Source: Chara braunii
Lineage: Eukaryota; Streptophyta; Charophyceae; Charales; Characeae
DNA: 40,485 bases
Direction: 5' to 3'
Assembly (NCBI GenBank): GCA_003427395.1
Contig: BFEA01000387.1
Location: forward strand, 1,450,788-1,491,272
In this document: in pieces, positions 9,794 to 20,586 of the stretch
Position numbering within the stretch: the first letter of the stretch is position 1
Layout of the letters: the number at the start of each line of letters is the position of its first letter
Made by a program: the position numbers and the translations under genes
Notes under the pieces: model-generated
Told to the model about the DNA's origin: nothing
Databases searched by the model: none
What the model saw: the letters and a program-made list of their open reading frames with translations, nothing else

Positions 9794-11252
9794 GGGTCCC
9801 GCACGTGTTCCAAACCCTACAACCGGGAGCGAAGCACGGCTTCGTGCCGAACGTAGAGCCCGTGCTCTTGCAGCAGCGAGGGCAGCAGCAAACCTAGCAG
9901 CTAGAGAACAGGCAGCAGCAGCCAGAGCAGCAGCAATGGCTAGCGGCGCAGCCTCTGCTGCATCCTCGTCAGGGACCCTGTTGGGAATGCCCTCAGGGCT
10001 CGCGGGTACTTCCGGATCAATAGGTGCTGGACAGTCCACAAGTCAAATGGCGGGCTCGCAGTTAAGCCCGTTGACCCCACGCGGCAGGGAGCTTCTAGAG
10101 CTCCAACAGGTCGAAAGGACCCGCGAGCGGTTAGAGAGGGAACTGAAGCAAGCTACCGATAAAGAAAAGGAGATTAAAAATAGAACAGCCAGGCTTGATA
10201 CGTTAGAGGCAGACAAAGATGCATTAGAGGGTTTGGAATAGTCAGCCATGTCTGACCAAATGAAAATATTGAAGAACAATGTACTGTCGCTGCATGCGCA
10301 TGTGGACAGCAGACTGGATTCCATGCAGAACTCTTTGGACCAGATCTTGGACCTTCTGCAAAGGCCAGGATTTCGGCCAGCAGCGCAGTCGTCGTTGCCG
10401 TTAACGGCGATGTCAGGCCCTTTTCCGGTACAAGCTGGCACACAGCCAAGTGGTACGTCTGCACCAGCCGCACAGACTGTTGCTTCTTCTTCTTCTGGGT
10501 CAGCGGTGGTAGCTACACCATCACCGCAACAACCTGTTCCTCAACAGGGGCAGCAGCAAGTTCAATGGTACCCAAAGACCCCTATGAAACCACCCCTTGC
10601 CTTCTCTGGAGAGAAGAAGGACGAGGAACTCAACACATGGTTGAGAACGGTTCCGGTGTGGGTAAGGGCAAAGAGGACTATGCAGGAGGAGGAGGTGATT
10701 ACTGTTGCATCTTACCTTGAGGGTAAGGCAGCCAAATGGCTAGATGGATTAGTAGCGAAGGCTGGGTACGGACGACGTATGGCGGACTGGGCTAAGACCC
10801 TAACGTTAGAAGAGTTCCCAAACATGGTAGAAGCTCGCTGGCATAATCCACAGCAGGCACAAATTGCCACAGATGCGATGCTCAGGCTAGACCAACGAAA
10901 GTTCAAGTCAGTCAAAGAGCTAACGACTACCGTAGAGAGCCTCATAGTCGTTCCCGGCATACGCTACGATGACCAGGTCTTATTGATCATGTTTGTGAAA
11001 TGTCTCCCAGAGAATCTCAAAAATTTACTGGCCAGTGAGGCTCGCCTCGAGTATCATTCGTTTGAGACTTTATCTAGAAAAGCCTTAGACTTAGAGGCTA
11101 CTCTAGGAAGTGCTCAGCCTACTGCAGTAGACACGAGGAAGAAGAAGGGTCCGCAGGAATGGAAGAAGAAGGGTAGTAAATTGATGATGGTTGAGTCCGA
11201 TGGGACTCAAACTGAGATCGAGGAACTCATAGACCTGTTGGACAATTCATAG
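9794..11252 (+). pseudogene. gag polyprotein of element B (one internal stop)
   Basis: Structural protein that would form the cytoplasmic particle. The frame is open from about 9794. The first ATG (9936) lies inside an Ala/Arg/Gln-rich stretch, so the true start may be upstream or lost. A charged coiled-coil segment (ELLELQQVERTRERLEREL) precedes a TAG at 10239-10241, and the frame continues as SAMSDQMK to 11252. The capsid block (about 10585-11110) contains PPLAFSGEKKDEELNTWL, SYLEGKAAKWLDGL, LEEFPNMVEARW and LMMVESDG near the end. The nucleocapsid follows in another frame. Confidence 0.85.
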
Positions 11253-11556
11253 TACGACGGCGAGGAGACCGCTGAGGGTAGCACCCCCGCCGCAGTAGTA
11301 AAAACTAATTTGGTGGCCGAGGGAAGGGCCATCAAAAGAGTCAAGGGCAGGCCGCCTCCAACCAGACCAAAGTTGCTGATTGGGTCAAGGCAGGTCTTGA
11401 TCAAGAAGTGTGGCGAAACCGTAGAGTGTGTGGTGCTTGCATCAACTGTGGTGAATACGGACACACCTAGTACAAGTGCAAGAACGCAAAGGTCACGTAG
11501 AAGATACCTCCTAAGATGGGGGCACCTTCTTCCCAGGCTTCTAGCTCGGGAAACAC
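11253..11556 (+). pseudogene. Nucleocapsid zinc-knuckle remnant of element B
   Basis: At 11438-11479 the frame reads CINCGEYGHT-stop-YKC, which fits the CX2CX4HX4C knuckle that binds genomic RNA. A TAG (11468-11470) replaces one spacer residue. This frame differs from both the gag frame (ends 11252) and the pol frame (starts about 11557), so at least two shifts separate the domains. Confidence 0.75.
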
Positions 11557-13971
11557 GTGAGGCCGGTGGAAGTTTTAGCTGCTTCTACTCATAGTGAAGT
11601 GGGCCAGATACCCTCCCCACTTCATGAGATGGCCATAGCTAATGACTCTTTAGTCACCCTGCAGACTCATCCACACCAAACNATGCTCTGTACGTTGGAT
11701 GTGTCTGAAGCCTTAGAAGATTTGGAAAGTGAGTGGTCAAGTAAGGACCCTCGTGAATCTTGGGTGGCACTAAGAAGAGGTCCTAGAGGGGAACATTTCG
11801 TTGTGGAAGTTGATGTAGGAGGCCGCAAATGTGGTGCCTTCATAGACATCGGCTCCACGCGGAACTACATAAGTCGCGACTGCTTGGATAGGCTGCACCT
11901 TCAGGACCGAGTACAGCACCTTAGTAGACCAGTAGCATCTACTTTGGCCAATAAGGAGCACATGGTTGTCATAGACTATATCAAGGATGTAGTCTGTACC
12001 TTCTCCTATGGAGGAGGGGAACTTAATCACAAGATTTCGTTCCTGGTTAGTGACGACTTGCCATTTGACATGTTGTTAGGAATGTACTACCTTGAGGTTG
12101 CCAAGCCCCAGTTTGACTGGGACAAGAAGGTGCTAAAGCATAAGTTGCCTGATGGAAGAACGGTAAAACTGACTAAGTTCAAAGCCAGTAGTATAATCGA
12201 TACCTATGGCTGCTTGTGCGCATCAGCGTTCTATAACTATTATAAACAGAACCAAGAGGAGGGCATGTACCTAGTGTATGTCTCTGAAAAAGGGGCGGCC
12301 GTTAAAACACCCCCAGAGATAGAACACGTCGTTGCCAAGTTCCCTGATTTGTTCACAGAGCCCACAGGAGTCGTCGATAGGGAGGTAGTCCACGCCATAG
12401 AAATCATTCCAGGGAGTAAAACCCCAAAGGGAAGGATCTATAGGATGGCTCCGGCCGAGTTGGATGAACTTCGGCGACAAATGAAAGAGTTGACAGAGAA
12501 GGGATGGATCCGGTCGAGTACTTCCCCCTACGGATATCCAGTGTTATTTGTACCGAAGAACGGGGGTACCTTGAGGATGTGCATTGATTATAGAGGCCTC
12601 AATGTCATCACAGTGAAAAACGCAGAGCCTCTACCTCGCATAGACGACCTATTGGATAGGGTGCAAGGATGTAAGTACTATAGTAAGATAGACTTAAAAT
12701 CCGGCTACCATCAAATCACAATAAGACCTGAGGATCAGCACAAGACTGCTTTTCAGACCAGATATGATCTGTATGAGTTTGTAGTGATGCCCTTTGGCCT
12801 TTGCAATGCGCCGGGTACATTCCAGCATGCCATGAATAGGATCTTCCATGACCACTTCGATAAGTTTGTCGTTGTCTACCTTGACGATATTCTTATCTTT
12901 AGTAAGTTTGTCGAGGAGCATGCAGAGCACGTTGAGACTGTACGTTCACTCCTGCGACAACACAAGTATAAGGTCAACCTAGAGAACTGTGAGTTTGGAC
13001 GCACTAAGATCTTATACTTGGGTCATGAAGTATCCGCGGAAGGTATTAGGCCGGAAGATGCGAAGGTGGCTAGTATAAGGGATTGGCCACGACCTCAGAC
13101 TGTTACTGAGGTCAAATCTTTCTAAGGAATGTGCGGCTACTATAGAAATTTTGTGAAGAACTATTCCACAGTCGCCTCTCCTTTGAGTGATCTAACTCGA
13201 CTTGACACGCCGTGGGACTGGAGTGATGAGTGCGAGGCTGCTTTCAAACGATTGAAGCATGCACTCATGAATCATGAAGTTCTTATGGTGCCTGATCCTC
13301 AGAAGCCATTCATAGTGACCACTGACGCAAGCCAATACGGCATTGGCGCAGTGTTGGCTCAATAGGATGGGAAAAAGTTGAAACCGATTGAGTATATGAG
13401 CAAAAAGATGCCATCTAAGAAACTGGCGAAGTCCACCTATGAAAGGGAACTCTATGCTCTCTACAAAGCACTTGTCCATTGGAGGCACTTTCTGTTGGGA
13501 CGGTTTTTCTACTTGAGAACTGACCATCAGACCCTCAAATGGATCAAGACTCAAGCGGCTCTTTCTGATGCACTCAAGCACTGGATTGAGGTCATAGATC
13601 AGTATGACTTCAAGCTAGAGTATCTGAACGGAGAGTACAACAAGGTTGCAGATGCGCTGTCCCGTAGAGCAGATTACCTAGGGGCGCTAGTTTCTGAGTT
13701 TGGAATATCTGAGGAACTAACTCGATCGCTGGTGGGAGCCTATCAGGAAGACCCTGTCACGATGGACATCATATGCAAGCTTCAGGCAAAAGACAAGGCC
13801 ACAAAAGAAGAGTTTGTGATGGTGGACGGGCTTCTCTTTCTTGATAAGGCTGGATTTAAAAGGATAGTTGTTCCATCTAGTGAACGTTTGCGTAGTTTAT
13901 TCTTAGGAGAATGTCATAACGCAACCGATCACTTTGGCTACAAAAGAACGAGTGTCAATCTACTACAGTGA
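11557..13971 (+). pseudogene. pol of element B: protease, RT, RNase H, integrase zinc domain
   Basis: One frame with TAA at 13123-13125 and TAG at 13363-13365. Protease: CGAFIDIGSTRNYIS at about 11833-11877, where the catalytic triad D-S/T-G reads D-I-G, then LPFDMLLGMYYL. Reverse transcriptase, about 12420-13130: PYGYPVLFVPKNGGTLRMCIDY, KIDLKSGYHQI, FGLCNAPGTFQ and the active-site YLDD at 12877-12888. RNase H: TTDASQYGIGAVLAQ, STYERELYALYKAL and RTDHQTLKW. Integrase H2C2 begins as CHNATDH near the end. A TGA (13969-13971) follows LLQ. The DNA after it still reads FRWSGMLEDAKKYVETCQVCQ, completing the CX2C half before a TAG at 14044. N at 11682. Confidence 0.93.
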
Positions 13972-14151
13972 TTCAGGTGGTCCGGAATGTTAGAAGATGC
14001 AAAGAAGTATGTTGAGACCTGTCAGGTCTGTCAGTACCGGCGTTAGTCCTAATCAGCTGCACTTGGGATGGAAGCCTAGATCAGCTCTAGACTTCCTCCT
14101 ACCTGAAAACCGACCCTCTGCAACTCCAGGTCGTCAATATTTTGGTCCCTA
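13972..14151 (+). pseudogene. Integrase fragments of element B, catalytic core missing
   Basis: After the zinc domain (ETCQVCQYRR, ending about 14043) the sequence jumps directly to LGWKPRSALDFLLPENRPS, the region near the end of the Ty3 integrase core. The D, D and E blocks of about 120-150 residues are absent. GRQYFGP then abuts the start of the inverted duplication at 14152. Confidence 0.75.
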
Positions 14152-14620
14152 GAACAGGCAAGTCTCTGTGATCCACAATGTCGTCGATGTCCACTTGGCC
14201 ATCCATGGTTTGGGGCAGCATCGATCTCCTTGAAGGGAATTGGTCTGTCTCAGCGAAAGGTGCAAGCTTTGAGGCATGAAAGACTGGGTGAGTGCGTAGT
14301 TGACCAGGGATGCGGATAACATAGGTAGGACCATCCAGGTAGGACCATCCATCTCATCCCCAACTATATCCAAGACTTCCCAGGGACCAAAATATCGAGG
14401 CATTAGTTTTCTAGAGATATAGTTGGGGATGAGATGGATGGTCCTACCTATGTTATCCGCATCCCTGGTCAACTACGCACTCACCCAGTCTTTCATGCCT
14501 CAAAGCTTGCACCTTTCGCTGAGACAGACCAATTCCCTTCAAGGAGATCGATGCTGCCCCAAACCATGGATGGCCAAGTGGACATCGACGACATTGTGGA
14601 TCACAGAGACTTGCCTGTTC
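14152..14620. repeat. Inverted duplication of integrase tail (arms 219 and 205 bp)
   Basis: The left arm 14152-14370 is the reverse complement of 14416-14620, with a 45-bp spacer. The left arm has one extra 14-bp unit, AGGTAGGACCATCC, repeated twice in tandem (about 14327-14354). Otherwise the arms are nearly identical. The right arm is in the correct orientation for element B. Confidence 0.92.
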
Positions 14621-14799
14621 CAAAGCCGCTGGGTCAAGGAAGACCTCCCAAACCCAAGAGATAATATCGCGTCAGATTCAGACATCATACGGATCCAAAA
14701 GACGATCGGTGGTTCACCAGAGAGGAACTGATTGACACAGCTCCTCAAGTGGTGGTAGAATATGAGAGAATGTTAAAAGGGAAGGCACCTGCGAAGTAA
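14416..14799 (+). pseudogene. Integrase C-terminal tail of element B
   Basis: The plus frame reads PTYVIRIPGQLRTHPVFHASKLAPF, the tail after the GPY/F module. A TAA (14662-14664) comes next, and the same frame continues YRVRFRHHTDPKDDRWFTREEL...YERMLKGK to a TAA at 14797-14799. The last part resembles the degenerate chromodomain tail of gypsy Pol proteins. The upstream YFGPWEV part of the GPY/F module is present only in the inverted orientation in the spacer. Confidence 0.8.
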
Positions 14800-14823
14800 G
14801 CATCTCAGCGAACTTTCGAAGCT

Positions 14824-14836
14824 AAGGGGGATGGAA
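14824..14836 (+). other. Polypurine tract of element B
   Basis: AAGGGGGATGGAA with a single T, ending exactly where the 3' LTR begins. It is the usual plus-strand primer position. Confidence 0.8.
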
Positions 14837-15881
14837 TGTGAGGATTGAGCCCTCAAAGGGGCCTTGTCGTGGTGTACATGTTCTGGGCCAAGGCCCCCAG
14901 CAAGCATCGTGCCCGCCCTAAGTGAAGGCGGGCCAGCAAATCAACGAGAGCCCTCTGTTCAAACATTTCACGAAGTGGGGTCCATACAGTTGCCGCACGC
15001 CAGTTGGTTGGAGTGCACCAAGTACCGGATCTCTGCAAATTGCAGAAGGACCAGGGCCCATCTCAGTTGGTTAGGCCCTGGGCACATAAACGTGATACCG
15101 ACATTGCATACTGGAAATACAGGCCGAAAATGCCAATGGGATACCGGTCCACTATCTGAATCTGGACGCAGGCCTGGATGAAAGAGGCACAACTGTACTG
15201 CATGGGCCCCAACCGCATTGGGCATCGGTACAGGTACTGGGGCCCAGGCGCAGGCTCAAGGGAGGCCGCCCACATGCAACACTGGGATATAGGCAGAGAG
15301 GGCGAGTGGGGAGGGATCTTGGCCATTGCGAGCAAGGCCGGCACACTGCTGCGTTTGCGAGTGTGCTGCGCTGCGCTAGGCTGGGTGAAGGCAGGCTGGC
15401 GCTAAGCGGTAGAGCGCAGCCTGGGCGCAGGGCGCTGGCGGCCATAGCCGGGCTGCCTGTGGGCGCAGAGGAGGTGAAGGGCGAAGGTGGTTCTTCGGAG
15501 GTGAAGGGCGCTGTGTGGGATAACAAGGGAGAGTGAGGGTGAAGAGAGGGACGTACCTGGTGGAGAGGAGGTTGGCATTGGTGTTGACGTCATCACTCGC
15601 TGGTCGTCAAGTTGTCTGGTTGCTTCCATGNTGTAGTTGTAGTGATAGGCTGTAGAGTAGGTAGGGNGCCTGGCGCCATTCAAGAGAGAGAGCTACATTG
15701 GGTTATGCTGTTGGTGTTGCCCCATTGGGCTTGGACATTGACTCACGATTCTTNTGTATCGTTCTCAAATGGATGGTTACTCGGTTCCATTGTGCTATCT
15801 GCTCTTGCTTTGACTACTTGGACTTCAGTGTGATTTTGCAATTTGGATTTCTGTGCTTCGTCCATATTCATGTTCCTTGCA
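14837..15881 (+). repeat. Element B 3' LTR
   Basis: Starts TGTGAGGATTGAG and ends TTCCTTGCA, 1045 bp. N bases at 15631, 15667 and 15754. The first two sit at the same LTR offsets (794 and 830) as N bases in the 5' LTR. It is followed by GCAG (15882-15885), the second copy of the target duplication. Confidence 0.92.
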
Positions 15882-16626
15882 GCAGACATCCCGAACTAGT
15901 ATGTGCTCAGGGATACGGAAGGGGGGATAGAAGACGAGGGAAGAGATGCGGCCGATAATGTCGTGGCCGGTGCAAAAGGCTACGTAGCGGCACCGACCAG
16001 GGGAGATAAAACTGCCTGGCCAGATGTCAATATCTAGGCGGCATAACCTGTGGCAACTGCAAAAACAACAGATATGTTTTAGGCCGATGGAAGTGCCACG
16101 ACAGACGGGATAGTCTGGACGACAACTGCAATCACCAAAATGGAGGGAGACTGCAAGGTCTGAGCAGTGGAGGATGAGGAGCGGTAATGTCCTCGGCGAT
16201 AGAGTAGCGAAGATATCGATTGGGAGCGGGTAGATGAAGGGATCTAAGAACGGTGGGGAGAGCGATGAGGAGAGGACTTGAGGCGGTTGACCTCAAGTGT
16301 GAGGGCATCGAGTTGTTGAGTGATGGGGGCGAGGAGAGACAAGTGCGGCCTAGAGGTAAGGGGAAGTTGTAGGGATGTGCCCCTGAACAGCCGTCTGATC
16401 AGCCACCTGAGAGATAGGATGTTGCAAGAACCTCCTTAGAAGTGCTCACGTCCGTGGACGTAGGGGGAAGGGAGGTAGACATGGTGGGAGGTGGGGAGGG
16501 GAGACCTCAGACCGCCAATAAGAGGGAAGGGACCGTAGTGGGTAGTCGTGAGTTGACGCATGTCTCCAACCATTGGGCATGCGTTGGAGGTCGGCTCCAC
16601 AGGGAAGGATCGGTTGGGGTCTAGGG
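15882..16626 (-). pseudogene. 5' part of element A: leader end and gag N-terminus
   Basis: The minus strand carries CCACCATG at 16482, starting MSTSLPPTSTDVSTS, then shifted frames with a coiled-coil-like ITQQLDALTLEVNRLKSS (about 16330-16270). Reading across the removed element B joins the frame ..MSAPVWVR (15889) to the gag frame at 7389. Bases 16483-16626 would be leader. The intervening stretch 15890-16270 has no clear motif. Confidence 0.5.
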
Positions 16627-16661
16627 TGACGGTGTCAGTGCGAATACCCTTACAAGGGTAT

Positions 16662-19600
16662 CCGCCCTGTTTTTTGCAAGCGACAAAAAATAAGTGTGGT
16701 TTAAAGTTTAAGCATACCATGCGAGGTGTGGCGGTGTTTGTGGTTTACGATGATTGAATGGTTGATTAGAGCAGAAAGTGTGTGGGCGCGCAAGTTTGAG
16801 GACCGCGTGATCTTTTAATTATTGATGGTTGAAGAGTCAGCGTGATCGTCGACCAGATTTTGTTTATTTTCTGATTAAACTTGGATTAAAAAGATTATGC
16901 TTCTTGGATGGTGAGCTTGCTGTGACTTGTGCGTACGTGCGGAGGACGACGTCGACGACGACATGGTTCGGTATAGTCGCGTGGTGGACGCGGAAGGTTG
17001 ATGGTCGTGAGTTTGCTGACAGGCCGATCTGAGGGTTTGAAATGTCTCGGTAGATATAGATCCAGATTTGGAATTAGCGCTATTGGTTACAGTGTCGGAC
17101 TCTCATCGGGCGGAATTCAGGAATCGAGACCAAGCGGCTATGACGCAGGAATATCGGAATAGCGTGGAGGGCCCGATGGGGCTATCCCTTTTTGGTTTCG
17201 TCGTCGGTGTAGTCAGGGTGGTATTAACGAATTCTTTTTGTTTCCTCCGTCACTTTCTGATGATTGAAATTTTTCTAGATAGTTAATTATTTGACATCGT
17301 ATTATTACTATTTTTATGCTCCGGCGTCCCGTTAGACTTGGACGCGAAGCCAGATTTACTGGTCGTCACGAAAGTCGAGGACCTTGAGCGCGCGTCTCGT
17401 TTCGGCGGACCTACGGGTTCTGCGTGTTCGGGATGCTGGCGAAATTCCTCTATCCTGCCCGTCTTGAAACACGGACCGAGGAGTTCAACGTGCATGCGAG
17501 CCGGTGGGCGATTAGCCCACGGGGCGGAGAAACCAGGGGGGTGGGGCTTGCTGTAGACATAGTCCGCGGCCCACCGTAGGCTGCGAAAAGTTCGAGCGTG
17601 AGCATGCCCACTTGGTCTGGCAGGGGAGGGCACCAGGCGGGGGCCCGCAACAGTACCGGTTGCAGCGGCTGCTCCCACGGAAACCCGCCCCACCTCTGTT
17701 GTCAATGTTCTCAATTGGATTTTGCTACTACCACAAAGATCTATGGCGGGGCACATCTTACCAAAGCTCACACTGCAGGCTTGCAGCAGGCCTACGAAGT
17801 CAACGGTCTAAGTATGGGCTTGACCCTTGGGGACCCGACAGAGGTGAGTTGTGCTTATGTGGAGCATAGCCAGCGGAACTCCGGCGCAATCCACAGCATT
17901 ACTGCCCGCACGTCGGTCGTCGGACTTGGGTAGAGGGGCGGAAGACTAATCGAACCGTCTAGCAGTCGGTTCTCTTCGAAGTTTTCCTAAGAAAACAATC
18001 GGGGTGTTGTGACCGGGCTGCGCTGGTCGGTGTGGTGCGCTAGTGTAGTGGGCCGCGAGTCATCGGGTTGCGCTAAGCAAAGGAAAGCGTGGTGAAGAGG
18101 GTGGCGAAGGCGGCCTAGCAGGAAAAACGAGAAGGGCGAACCGTGGAGTGGGCGCTATTGGAGCGGGAGAAGAAAGATGAGGCCGATCGGGTAGAAAAGA
18201 GGACGGGATTAGAAAGGAGGGGCTGAATCCGGACTCTAAACCACGTCGGGTACATGCAGAGAGGAGTCGGAGATGGCAGCGGTGAGAGATACGGGTAAGA
18301 CGCATTGGGAAGTACGCAACTCGTGCGATTCTTGATAGAATCAATCGAGTGAAGGCTGGACTTCGGGGTATTCGAGCTAAGTGACCTTGAATCTGGCATT
18401 AGATTAGCATGCGTGTTAGTGTAGGGAAAGTTAGTACGAAGAAAGGCCGCGCGGAGTGGTCGTGAGAGTGGACAGCAGGGAAGAAGTTCGTTTCGCCCAT
18501 TCCTCAACGAAATCGGGCAAAGTAGAGGTCAAAGTTAGGGTTTTGGAGTATAGCGAATTCAAATCCGTTGTTAGTTTGCGTGAGAGGTTAATAGATAAGG
18601 AGTTAGGAAGAAGAGTTGGTGCGCGGAGATGGTGTAAAAAGGTGGTGAGGTGGAAAACATATTTCATATAACTTTCCCGTTTCCCAATAAAAACAGGCAA
18701 GTGAACATGCTAACTAGGGGTTCTAAGGTCGGGCGAACCCGACTCCGGCGTTAGTTTTAGTAATAAGATAACATGTTAGGAGTTAGTGGAAAAAAGGGTT
18801 GCGGGAGAGTGTCGAGGAATGAGATATGACGAATTAGGAATTATTCGTTTTTTTTTTTGCGATTCCTGGCAAAGACTAGGCAGGGAGGGAAGGGTTGTAG
18901 TGGACCACCTCCACTATTCTTTCGTTCGTAGCTTACACCCTACTCGTTGCTATACCCCTCCCCACTCCCGACCTTCATCCCTGTGGGTTGGTTTTCGTCC
19001 CGACCTTCGACTGAATCTGGCCATATTAAGGGCTAGGTATGTTTGGACTGTGGCACCTGCTATATCGGCAGCGCCCTTTCTTGGTGGTTGTCGAGACCGT
19101 AGAGATGGTCGCTCGATACTGGTCATGGCTTTTCTAAAAGGTGTTGCTCGCGTCGTTGTACCCGCCCACAGTCAAGGCTGCTGACAGCCATTTCTTTGCG
19201 ACCCGAGTCATGATTTAGCAGAAGGTGCACTGTGTTTGGCTGAACTTGGCGGAGGCAACCTGCTTGTTAGAAGGTAATGCAAATATCCTTAGATGAACTC
19301 AACAAGAGCAAGGATTTCGTGTGAAGAAGAAAAGATAAGCGTTCATGTGGTGACGATTTCCATATGGATACGAATTATTGGAGCATGGGTTATTGAGCCA
19401 TTAGCATCTCTGGGCTCACTCGACTTTGAATTCTAGTACGAATATTGACAAAGGGCATATACTTGGCCACGGTGGAGGTCTGCATTGTCAAACATCTGCA
19501 TATGTTCCAGTTGTTGTTCCTGTAGCGGCCTTGTGACAAAAGTGGGCATCATACTAGAGGGGTTGCCACATTCGACAATAAGCGAGTAGCAAACTTGGAG

Positions 19601-20580
19601 TACAAATCTTCTCAAGCCAGTCCGGTGGTCCTCGTTAAGGCAAAACCATAACGCTTCTCAGGTAGTTGTTGTTCAGACTTCAACTGTTGTTCAAACTACG
19701 ACTGCAGATCAAAGGCTTTGTCGGCTATTCTACTAAGAATCACGGAACTGCTGCGATAGGGAGGCAGTCCGAGGTGTCTTTCCTAGAGGCGGTTGTTGCA
19801 TACTGCAACTTGCTGATGGCCTAATAAGTCTGATTGGAGGGATACAACTCACAGAAAGAGAACGGGGGATACTGCAGCGAGATTGGGAGGGTCGTCGGGA
19901 AGGCCAGCAACCGGGGGATACTGCAGCGAGATTGGGAGGGTCGTCGGGAAGGCCAGCAACCAGGGGATACTGCAGCGAGATTGGGAGGGTGGCCGGGAAG
20001 GCCAGCAACCAGTGGTTTGACGTCAGTTTGACCGAGCTGCAGCTACGTCCTGACCATCATTGCGAGGCCCTCTGGATCTGAAGATTACGAGGCCCTCTCT
20101 AGAGAGTTTAGTTTGTCCCTCTCTTGTATCTCGAGAGTTTGAAATCCTCACTCTGCCCTTCTCACTCTAAGTTTAATCTTGTTCTGAGAGGAAGGCGGCA
20201 GGCGGGATTGCAACCCATAGGACCGCAGCAAGCCTCTGTGGGGAGTCAACCCACCGATTGCGGAAGCTCTGACGGAACTCAGGAGGAGTTTTGGAGGCAG
20301 GGAACTGAGAGGTAACCATTGCTTTCCTTTTATAAACCCAATTATAACCCGTATTCGCACTCCTTGTTATGTTTGACTAAGTATATTGTGTGCACCACTA
20401 CTTTGACTTTTAGTTTGACTTTCAGGACATGATTCAAACTTAACTAAAGGAATGTATGCATAATGTCAGCTTTACTTTTATTGTCTGACTGAAAGCAGAT
20501 TGTGGGATTGCATCTGCGGGAAGGATGGGAGCGGGAAGGATGGGAGGAAGGCAATATTGCTTGTGTCTAATCGGGTCCAT
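16662..20580 (+). other. 5' half of element C(+), no gene recognised
   Basis: Frames up to 162 codons occur (17283-17771 minus, 17598-17933 plus, 18786-19184 plus) but none has a recognised domain. Similarity to C(-) 26.0-29.9 kb is patchy. Good blocks include GTCGAGGACCTTGAGCGCGCG (17376 and about 29650) and the 20150-20350 segment, matched on the minus strand at 26220-26420. Confidence 0.5.
19864..20010 (+). repeat. 49-bp tandem repeat, three copies
   Basis: Units begin GGGGGATACTGCAGCGAG or AGGGGATACTGCAGCGAG at 19864, 19913 and 19962. They differ at only a few bases. I do not see the array in the other copy of element C. Confidence 0.9.
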
Positions 20581-20586
20581 CAAAGG

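Larger units (their letters stand above)
7390..15881 (+). mobile_element. Element B: near full-length Ty3/gypsy retrotransposon, defective
   Basis: It has two LTRs (7390-8432 and 14837-15881), a GCAG duplication at the junctions, a tRNA-iMet primer site (8436-8455), gag, protease-RT-RNase H, integrase ends and a polypurine tract (14824-14836). The total is 8492 bp. Order PR-RT-RH-IN identifies the Ty3/gypsy superfamily. Pol ends in a chromodomain-like tail. It is inserted in the opposite orientation within the gag of element A. In-frame stops, a damaged protease motif, lack of the integrase catalytic core and an inverted duplication make it non-autonomous, although the LTRs remain about 97% identical by my hand count. 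Confidence 0.92.

Noticed and set aside
17362-17400. Conserved coding peptide VEDLERA shared by C(+) and C(-)
   Set aside because: The nucleotide match is short (about 38 bp), frames diverge right after it, and synonymous bias cannot be judged.
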